A stretch of 36,321 bases of DNA, taken from CAYSLA01 sp964431685. Lineage in GTDB: Bacteria; Armatimonadota; UBA5829. Below are positions 30,128 to 36,321 of this stretch, one piece after another (the stretch's first letter is position 1; the number at the start of each line of letters is the position of its first letter). The position numbers and the translations under genes are program-made. The stretch is from contig CAYSLA010000017.1 in the NCBI GenBank assembly GCA_964431685.1, positions 1 to 36,321 on the forward strand, written 5' to 3'. The notes under the pieces are model-generated. The model searched no databases and was not told the DNA's origin. It saw only the letters and a list, made by a program, of their open reading frames with translations.

Positions 30128-32071
30128 GTGAACACTCAAGAAACTGCACTGCCGCCTGTTACGCTCTATGTATCGAAGCTGGGCGACAACACCGACGGCT
30201 CGTCGTGGGTGCACGCGTTTAACGAAGTGCAGAGCGCACTGAACGCAATACCTGACGATGCCGGCGGACACCGGGTCATAGTTCGCCCTGACACGTACAT
30301 GGAGGCGAACCTCTACCCGTCACAAAAAGGGGCGCAGGGTAGCTACAATGAACTGATCGGCGACACCGACGGAACGCTGGGCTCCGGCACGACCGGATGG
30401 GTCATACTGGACTCGGGCGATCCGGATCAGAAAGGGTTCAAGAGCTACGACTGGTGGGGCAATGTGCGGGCCTACGGCCACGGATGGTCTCCAGAGCACA
30501 CCGACCCCACATTCTCGGCCATCTGCTGGGATCGTTGGCGGCTGAGCGGTCTGTACGCGACGGGAGGGGACGGAGGCCTCTTCTTTGACTGCACTGATAA
30601 GGTTGAGCCTTTCAGTGTAGTTGTGGAGGACTGTGTCAGTATCGGCCGTGCGTTCGGAGTCGGCGTGGCCAACTGCCTCTCCCGACCGGATGAGCCAATC
30701 ACATTCAGACGCTGTCATGCCTGCGCACTCGACTGGTGGGGCGATACTTCAGCGGCATATATCCGATGCGAGAACACATCAATGCCGGCGCAGCCGGACG
30801 CTGTTTTGGAGGAATGCACTCTTGTTTCTCCGCAGTGCGCGTTGAAGGTCAGCAATTACGGAATGATGTCTTACACGAGAGTGCGGGTGAAAGGCTGCCG
30901 GCTTATCGTGATGAACTTCTCGCAGCCGGTGGGCACCCCGTCCGACGGCATCGTTCAGAGCATGGAAGACGGAAAGTTGCTGCACGTTGAGCTTGAGGAC
31001 TCCGTGTTGATGGGCTACAAAGTCTTCGGAGTGAAAGTGCACCCGGAGACAGCCGGCGACATAAAGTACTCGACGAAAGGCGACGTCAGGGCCTATGTGC
31101 AGTACCAGCAGGATGTGCCGAGTGGGATGACCGTGTTGGGGCATTGGCCCGAGGAGATATTTGCGCACATTGCCCCGCCATCAATTGTGCGGCCTTCCAA
31201 GTTCAGCGGCAGTCAGCTTGTGGCCAGAGACCTGTGCGAAGTCTCGCCAATAGAGTGGAACGGCCGCCTGTGCTTGTTAAAGTCGGTCCGCCCCGGTTCA
31301 GGGGGGACTCGCGAAGAATACTATCTCTCGCTGGTCGATTTGGAGACAGAAGAGGAGCTTGGTCGCTGCGGCGAGGGCTATGGTCTGGCTTCGGCGTTCG
31401 TGAATGATGGCAGGGTCTACGTGTTCGCGTCGAGACGAGAAGATGACGGATGGCGTGACGTAACGGTGTTTCATTCATCGGACCTCGAGAACTGGGAATC
31501 CAAGCTAGTCGTTAGCGGCAAGAACGAAGAACTGTTTAACACGTCGGTGTGCAAGGGACGGGACGGGTTTGTGTTGGCTTATGAGTCGAATGACCCTGCA
31601 TATCCGCCGTTTACCACCAAGTTTGCGCGTTCGAAAGACTTGCTGCACTGGAATAAGCTGCCGAATGCGACCTTCGGCACTGACCGCTACACTGCCTGTC
31701 CCTGCATTCGATACTCACGCGGCTACTACTATGTGCTCTATCTGGAATGTCGATCGCCGCGCTGGTTCTTCGAGACCTACATCACACGGTCCAGGGACCT
31801 TCGCCACTGGGAGCTAAGCTCTGCAAATCCTGTTCTCACTCCTGAAGGGTTGGATGAGGGCGTGAACGCGTCCGATCCAGACTTGATTGACTGGAACGGC
31901 GAAACGCGACTATACTTCGCCGTGGGGGATCAGCGCACCTGGATGAACATCAAGTGCGCGACGCATCCTGGTTCGATGGCCAAGTTTCTTGCTTCATACT
32001 ACACAAGTCCCGGTATCCCGGACTCCGGTTCGATCGGATGGGAGGAGCAGATGAGGGATGAAACGAGTTAA
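30128..32071 (+). CDS. Beta-helix plus beta-propeller carbohydrate-active protein
   Basis: The start is the GTG at 30128 with GGAGGG upstream; the TTG at 30116 is weaker. The first half looks like a right-handed beta-helix (pectate-lyase-like fold) opening with VTLYVSKLGDNTDGSSWVHA and repeated short strands with CRLIVMN, VVVEDCVS. From about residue 370 it becomes a five-bladed propeller typical of GH32/43/117-type proteins: VDLETEEELGRCGEGYG, FARSKDLLHWNK, ITRSRDLRHWEL and DPDLIDWNGETRLYFAVGD. The order helix-then-propeller in one 647-residue chain with no signal peptide is unusual. Binding or cleavage of a plant or algal polysaccharide is inferred; catalytic residues are not identified. 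Confidence 0.75.
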   Translation: MNTQETALPPVTLYVSKLGDNTDGSSWVHAFNEVQSALNAIPDDAGGHRVIVRPDTYMEANLYPSQKGAQGSYNELIGDTDGTLGSGTTGWVILDSGDPDQKGFKSYDWWGNVRAYGHGWSPEHTDPTFSAICWDRWRLSGLYATGGDGGLFFDCTDKVEPFSVVVEDCVSIGRAFGVGVANCLSRPDEPITFRRCHACALDWWGDTSAAYIRCENTSMPAQPDAVLEECTLVSPQCALKVSNYGMMSYTRVRVKGCRLIVMNFSQPVGTPSDGIVQSMEDGKLLHVELEDSVLMGYKVFGVKVHPETAGDIKYSTKGDVRAYVQYQQDVPSGMTVLGHWPEEIFAHIAPPSIVRPSKFSGSQLVARDLCEVSPIEWNGRLCLLKSVRPGSGGTREEYYLSLVDLETEEELGRCGEGYGLASAFVNDGRVYVFASRREDDGWRDVTVFHSSDLENWESKLVVSGKNEELFNTSVCKGRDGFVLAYESNDPAYPPFTTKFARSKDLLHWNKLPNATFGTDRYTACPCIRYSRGYYYVLYLECRSPRWFFETYITRSRDLRHWELSSANPVLTPEGLDEGVNASDPDLIDWNGETRLYFAVGDQRTWMNIKCATHPGSMAKFLASYYTSPGIPDSGSIGWEEQMRDETS

Positions 32072-33371
32072 GAGGGTAGTAAGGAAAGTGTTTCTGGTTC
32101 TAGTCGTGCTTCTGCTGGTTCTGTTCGGTGTCTACCTTCTGCTCCAGTACTACTGGGGCAGGCAGGTGAACGCGCAAATAGCAGCACTCAGAGCCGCGGG
32201 CCACCCGACGACTATCGAAGAATGGGAGAAAACCTCGGTGCCTGCAAAAGACAATGCAGCGCCGATATACAGACGGGCGTTCAAGGCACTGTCCGAACCC
32301 ACTGCGCGGCGTGACTTGGAACTGCTCTGGCCAGTTCTCGCCTCTAATTCAAAGGCGCCAAGCGCGAACGATTGGGCTAAGGCTACGTCCGCGCTGGCGC
32401 GGTGCGATGGCGCCTTTGCACTCATAGCAGAGGCGCAGTCAAAGCCGAAGTGTCAGTTTGCCCCTTCTCCGCTAGTCGATCAGACATCGCGCAAATCGTT
32501 CGAGCGATCCATGGCGCTATCTAAAGAGCGCGTGACGCTGTATTCCGGGCTGCGTGATGCGACACGGTTGCTCTGCGGGAGAGTGCTCATCAGTGCGCAC
32601 GAAGGCAAGACTCAGGACGCCGTCAAATACACCGAAAGTGCTCTGAAGCTCAGTGACGCCTTCGACGGAAAGACACAGCCAATTGACTACCTCACGAACA
32701 CTGCGGTTATCCGAATAGTTCTTGCGAACACGAAGCAGGCGCTAGACTACGGCCAGCCCAGCGAATCCGAGCTAAGGCAGTTGGACAGTGCGTTCTCGAG
32801 AATCAATATGCCGGAACGCTATCAGACTGCAGTCGAAGGCGAACGTAGCTTCTTTCTTCTACAGAATCAACAGCTCCGGAAAGCTCGTTTCACGTATCCA
32901 GTCACGGGAGATGAGCTTGCCTATCTCGGTTTCGTTTCCAAGCACCTGGAATCCACGCAAATGAGCTACTCCGCTGCGAGATCGAGGGGACTGATCGGTC
33001 CCAACGCGGCAGATAACATTCCTTTCTACGCGTGTATCACGAAGACGATGGCACCCGTGTTGGCAAGCGCTGCCAGTAACCGCTACAAGTGCGAGGCAGA
33101 GATTGCGTGCTGTCGCGCGTTCCTCGGACTCCGGGCATACAAAGAACGTTTCGGCGAGTATCCGCAGTCTTTGGCCGAACTCAAGTCCGGAGTGGGGTGG
33201 GATGTGCCGGCAGACCCATTCACCGGCAAGGGCTTGGTGTACAAGCGGGTTGGAGATGGATTTGTCGTCTATAGTCTTGGCTATGATCTCAAAGACAATC
33301 GTGGAACGCCATTGAAGCAGGATGGCTCCCCTGAACCGCACGGTGACATTGTCTGGGAAACAGACGACTAA
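32058..33371 (+). CDS. Membrane-anchored protein with pseudopilin-like C-terminus
   Basis: A single N-terminal membrane anchor (KVFLVLVVLLLVLFGVYLLL) is followed by a helical body with no recognised domain. The C-terminal end, YKERFGEYPQSLAELKS...ADPFTGKGLVYKRVGDGFVVYSLG, is the motif seen in pseudopilin-like proteins of Planctomycetota and Armatimonadota. 437 residues. It overlaps the preceding gene by 14 bases, which suggests co-expression with the carbohydrate protein. Function unknown; a cell-surface role is inferred. Confidence 0.75.
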   Translation: MKRVKRVVRKVFLVLVVLLLVLFGVYLLLQYYWGRQVNAQIAALRAAGHPTTIEEWEKTSVPAKDNAAPIYRRAFKALSEPTARRDLELLWPVLASNSKAPSANDWAKATSALARCDGAFALIAEAQSKPKCQFAPSPLVDQTSRKSFERSMALSKERVTLYSGLRDATRLLCGRVLISAHEGKTQDAVKYTESALKLSDAFDGKTQPIDYLTNTAVIRIVLANTKQALDYGQPSESELRQLDSAFSRINMPERYQTAVEGERSFFLLQNQQLRKARFTYPVTGDELAYLGFVSKHLESTQMSYSAARSRGLIGPNAADNIPFYACITKTMAPVLASAASNRYKCEAEIACCRAFLGLRAYKERFGEYPQSLAELKSGVGWDVPADPFTGKGLVYKRVGDGFVVYSLGYDLKDNRGTPLKQDGSPEPHGDIVWETDD

Positions 33372-33450
33372 TAGGACTGACACCATTCCGGTGTGGTATG
33401 ATATGAGTATCCGCCGTTGACAGCAGGTGCACTTGCAGAAGGAATCTGCC

Positions 33451-34035
33451 ATGTCCTACCGGGAACTGAAGATAACTTTGGATGAAGACGGTTCAGTCAT
33501 CTGTCTGTTCCGTCGTTATGGATTCGCCTGGGGAGTGTTGGAGTATCTGGTCATACGGCTGCTCCGAATAATCCTGCCGTTTGGGAAGAGGAATATCACC
33601 AGTCTCGGATGTATGCGGCTGACCTGGAGAAAGCATTCAGAAAACCCAACGCTCGGTGATGGCAGAATCCTAGCCTTTGAGAGTCGCGGTCGTATGAGAC
33701 CGTTGAGCGAGAATCCGCCGTTGTGGAAGTACTCCCAGCGGATCAGAATCAAAGGGAGCCGGAACGACCACTATCGGTTGCGTCTTCAAGGGCACAACCG
33801 GCGGGTCAGTGCGGTGAAGGCTTCTTCGAGCGCTGTATTCAGGTCGTATAGCCGCGGGCATATTCACTGCTGCGGGGCGCTGCTCCGGAATGGTTCCTAT
33901 GAATGCACTGAGCACCGCGTCAGGCCCGGTTCGACCGTGCAACTTCGCCCGACAGAACTGGCCGATGCCAGATTCCATTGCTATGGGGTCCTGCGGATCA
34001 AGTGGACATTGGAGATTGACGAGAGCGTGTCGTAG
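33451..34035 (+). CDS. Hypothetical protein, 194 aa
   Basis: The start at 33451 has GAAGGAA 7 bases upstream. The protein shows mixed alpha/beta character with one moderately hydrophobic stretch (WGVLEYLVIRLLRIILPFG) near the N-terminus and a basic middle (SQRIRIKGSRNDHYRLRLQGH). I recognise no family. Several Cys and His residues occur late (GHIHCCGALLRN, ARFHCYG). It follows the pseudopilin-like gene by 79 bases and may belong to the same transcript. It ends 40 bases before the assembly gap. Confidence 0.6.
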   Translation: MSYRELKITLDEDGSVICLFRRYGFAWGVLEYLVIRLLRIILPFGKRNITSLGCMRLTWRKHSENPTLGDGRILAFESRGRMRPLSENPPLWKYSQRIRIKGSRNDHYRLRLQGHNRRVSAVKASSSAVFRSYSRGHIHCCGALLRNGSYECTEHRVRPGSTVQLRPTELADARFHCYGVLRIKWTLEIDESVS

Positions 34036-34075
34036 ACGGCATTATTCGCCTGCAAGACGCCTGTCCCGCAGACTG

Positions 34076-34175
34076 NNNNNNNNNNNNNNNNNNNNNNNNN
34101 NNNNNNNNNNNNNNNNNNNNNNNNNNNNNNNNNNNNNNNNNNNNNNNNNNNNNNNNNNNNNNNNNNNNNNNNNNN
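34076..34175. other. Assembly gap of 100 N
   Basis: Exactly 100 undetermined bases. This is the standard placeholder length for an unsized scaffold gap, so the true distance between the flanks is unknown. The gap cuts the 3' end of the second sugar permease. Reading frames that run across it are artefacts. Confidence 0.99.
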
Positions 34176-34828
34176 TTGACCGAGTTGAGATAGATCAGGG
34201 GAGTCATGAAGTCGTTCCAGTGCGCCACAAATGAGAATACCGCCACGGCCGTCAGTGCGGGTTTGGAGAGTGGCAGCATTATCTGCCAGAATATTCGCCA
34301 CGTGCCGCAGCCGTCAATTCTTGCAGCGTCTTCCAGATCGCCCGGGATTGTGAGGAAGAACTGGCGAAGCAGGAAGATGTAGAATGCATTCCCAAACCAG
34401 GCAGGCACGATCAGGGGAAGCAGCGAATCATACCAGCCCAGGTTTTTCACGATAATGAATGTCGGAATCTGCGTCACCATGCCCGGCAGCATCACCGTAG
34501 AAAGCACCAGGACAAAGAACGCATTCTTGCCCGGCGCTCTCAGCCTGGCGAATGCGTAGGCCGCCATCGCGCTGGACAACACCCCTCCCAGCATCGCAAG
34601 CGCAGTTACTTTGATCGTATTCAGGGCGTAGCTGCCGAATGGCATCAGCGTAAGAGCCGTAGAGTAGTTGGAGAAGCGCAAGCTGGCAGGCAGCAGTCTA
34701 ATTCCAGGCTGAGCTACTTCTTCGGGCCTGCTCAGGCTCACAGTCAGCATCCAGAGAAGAGGGATCACAAACAGCGCCCCCAGGGCAACTATCACCACGT
34801 ACGTCGCAGTTATCCGCACTATCTTCAC
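34176..34828 (-). CDS. Sugar ABC permease (MalG/LacG type), 3' end lost in gap
   Basis: This is the second inner-membrane permease of a carbohydrate ABC importer. It begins with a GTG at 34828 that overlaps the previous stop (GTGA), with GGAGAG upstream. The N-terminal membrane span (YVVIVALGALFVIPLLW) is followed by the MalG domain (TVMLPGMVTQIPTFIIVKNL). The EAA loop that contacts the ATPase is EDAARIDGCGTWRIF. The last roughly 50 residues lie in the gap. It pairs with the fused permease upstream. No ATPase gene is in the window; many sugar importers use a shared MsmK-type ATPase. Confidence 0.88.
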
Positions 34829-36321
34829 TGCTTCTCTCCTTCGTAGTAAACCCAGCGACTGGCCAGCTTGAAGTGCACGAGCGTAATCACCAATACCGCG
34901 GCAAACATCATCCACGCCATAGCGGCACCGTAGCCCATATTCATCCACTCGAACGTGTTCTTGAAAAGATAGAGCCCGTAGAACAGCGTGGCGTCGCGTG
35001 GACCTCCGCCAGCGTTCATCATGATGTAAGCCTGGGTAAACATCTGCAGGGAATAGATAGTTCCCACTACAAGTTGATAGAATATCGCGGGAGTCATCAG
35101 GGGTAGCGTTACGTGCAGGAAAGACTTCCACGGTCCCGCGCCGTCGATTCTTGCGGCTTCGTATGTCTCCTCCGGAATGCCCTGCAGCGCCGCCAAATAC
35201 ACGATCATCGCGCCGCCAATTCCCCAGAGACCCATTATGATGAACGCAGGCATTGCCCACTGCTCGTCCAGCAACCACCCTGGAGGGTTCGTGACCAGCG
35301 GCTGCCAGGCGAGCGCGCCATTGACTATGGCCGGACGGATATGCAGCATCAGAGCCTGGTTGATAAGACCTGTGGTAGGATTGAACAGCCATTGCCAGAG
35401 AATGGACGTTGCCACCCCGCTAAGTATCGCAGGCAGGTAGTATATGGTCCTGAACAGCCGTATTCCTAACACTTTCTGATTCATCAACACCGAAACTCCC
35501 AGCCCCAGAACTATGGAGAGGGGTATGCTGAACACGGCGTAGTACGCCGTGACATATATCGATTTCACGAATCTCGGATCAATGGTGAAGAGTTCCCAGT
35601 AGTTTCTGGTTCCCACGAAATGCGCAGTGCTGATCGCATCCCACTTGCTGAAACTGATCACAAGCGACGCTGAAGCGGCGCCCAGTGTCAATACCACGAA
35701 CCCCACGATCCAAGGCGCGAGAAACAGATAGAAGCTCACTGCCTCCTGCCGTTCTGCCCGGCTATGTGCGGTTTGCCTGCGAACGTATCGCAGAATAGAG
35801 AGTTTGGCTATCACCAGAGCCAATATGGCAACCAAGCCCATAGCCTTCCACGGCACTTCCGGCATCTTGGACAGGTCCTCATTGGCAGCGGAGAGAGTAC
35901 GCTCCATAGTCTCGGCGGACTTGGCAAGTGCGGATTCGGTGTCGACTCTGCCTTCGAGCGCATCGCCAAGTTGTTGGGCAAGCTGTTCCGCAGACTTCTG
36001 CCATCCCGGCACGATGGGCACGCTGCGGCCGTTTGGTATCTGATCAATAAACGGACGCAGGGTAGGGGATCCGTAGTAGTCTGGGGACTTCGCGGCGCTG
36101 ATCCTGGCGGGAATCCGGCCCGCGGGTTTGCAGACGTTTATCAACTGCTCCCTACTGGATGCGAACTTGATGAACTTCCAAGCTGCCTCACGGTGCCTGC
36201 TGCCTCTTGGGATTATCAACGAGTTGCCAACCACTTCGCAGGCAGGTTTGTTGCTGTAGGGGACAGTCGTGACTCCGTAGTCAAGTTCAGGAAAGTAGCG
36301 CTTGAGATCGGGTATCCTGAA
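34825..36321 (-). CDS. Solute-binding protein fused to MalF-type permease, 5' end off window
   Basis: The frame is open to the window edge (FRIPDLKRYFPELDYGVTTV and on), so the gene continues beyond 36321. The first 120 or so visible residues match the C-terminal part of a sugar-binding protein (VVGNSLIIPRGSRHREAAWK, FASSREQLI). A membrane anchor (AMGLVAILALVIAKLSIL) and a charged cytoplasmic linker follow. Then comes a full MalF-type permease (FYLFLAPWIVGFVV, EAARIDGAGPWKSFLHVTLP EAA loop). No stop or frameshift separates them. Soluble binding proteins are normally separate genes, so this is an uncommon one-chain design that keeps the receptor at the pore. The GTGA overlap couples it to the second permease. 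Confidence 0.88.
   Translation of the reverse strand, partial: FRIPDLKRYFPELDYGVTTVPYSNKPACEVVGNSLIIPRGSRHREAAWKFIKFASSREQLINVCKPAGRIPARISAAKSPDYYGSPTLRPFIDQIPNGRSVPIVPGWQKSAEQLAQQLGDALEGRVDTESALAKSAETMERTLSAANEDLSKMPEVPWKAMGLVAILALVIAKLSILRYVRRQTAHSRAERQEAVSFYLFLAPWIVGFVVLTLGAASASLVISFSKWDAISTAHFVGTRNYWELFTIDPRFVKSIYVTAYYAVFSIPLSIVLGLGVSVLMNQKVLGIRLFRTIYYLPAILSGVATSILWQWLFNPTTGLINQALMLHIRPAIVNGALAWQPLVTNPPGWLLDEQWAMPAFIIMGLWGIGGAMIVYLAALQGIPEETYEAARIDGAGPWKSFLHVTLPLMTPAIFYQLVVGTIYSLQMFTQAYIMMNAGGGPRDATLFYGLYLFKNTFEWMNMGYGAAMAWMMFAAVLVITLVHFKLASRWVYYEGEKQ

Noticed and set aside
33890..34234. 114-residue + strand frame across the N run
   Set aside because: It overlaps the end of the hypothetical gene, has no family likeness and depends on the gap length.
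33998..35392. 464-residue frame across the N run
   Set aside because: It crosses 100 undetermined bases, and the part beyond the GTG at 34828 lies inside the fused permease gene in another frame. Only 34176-34828 is supported.
1..36321. CRISPR arrays, tRNA or rRNA genes, insertion sequences
   Set aside because: I saw no regularly spaced repeats, no tRNA cloverleaf, no rRNA-like stretch and no transposase frame in the window.

Overview
The window looks like a contig from a draft or metagenome assembly of an anaerobic, diderm bacterium. A run of 100 N at 34076-34175 marks a scaffold join. The diderm call rests on a secreted protein with an N-terminal coiled coil and porin-like beta-barrel sequence (27427-28824). 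The anaerobe call rests on HydG, another radical SAM enzyme, MinD-type ATPases with two [4Fe-4S] clusters each, NifX-like cofactor-binding proteins and a RACo-like activator. The glycan-active proteins and the pseudopilin-like protein at the edges resemble Armatimonadota or Planctomycetota proteins, but that placement is a low-confidence guess from style only.

Layout. (1) 1-4335, + strand: two large proteins that look glycan-active, with a remnant ORF between them. (2) 4426-5232, - strand: exported repeat protein. (3) 5371-8023, + strand: polysaccharide deacetylase, GT4 glycosyltransferase and alpha/beta hydrolase behind a clear sigma-70 promoter, followed by an unassigned stretch and an intrinsic terminator at 8294-8329. 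(4) 8650-12645, + strand: CoA-disulfide reductase/rhodanese, CoA-binding protein and RACo-like ferredoxin-ASKHA protein. (5) 24774 down to 12661, - strand: about 19 tightly packed genes forming a cofactor or Fe-S assembly cluster. It holds three DUF5320-type proteins, three NifX/MTH1175-type proteins, two MinD-ferredoxin ATPases, Mrp/NBP35, HydG, a second radical SAM protein, two methyltransferases, an MBL-fold hydrolase, DsrE, a thioesterase, an IscU-DUF364 fusion, PanD and a J-domain protein. (6) 25292-24891, - strand: FMN-binding split-barrel protein. (7) 29376 down to 25450, - strand: small Cys/His protein, outer-membrane protein, metal-binding protein and permease, with no ATPase gene. 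(8) 29636-30055, + strand: PadR-type regulator with a Cys/His N-terminus. (9) 30128-34035, + strand: beta-helix/beta-propeller protein, pseudopilin-like protein and a hypothetical. (10) 36321-34176, - strand: sugar ABC permeases, one fused to a solute-binding protein and the other cut by the gap.

The main observation is a shared 19-bp palindrome, best form TAGATGTAAGTTACATCTA, found at five promoters. They lie upstream of the CoA-disulfide reductase operon, the 19-gene cluster, the FMN protein, the metal-transport operon and the padR gene itself. In three of the five it sits directly downstream of or overlapping the -10 box, where a repressor would act. I infer one regulon run by the local PadR protein, which may sense a metal or Fe-S cluster through C6, H9, C15 and C17. 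It would couple metal import, thiol/CoA redox, and a HydG-containing cofactor assembly line that lacks HydE, HydF and a hydrogenase in view. The product of that line is unknown and is the best candidate here for an undescribed system.
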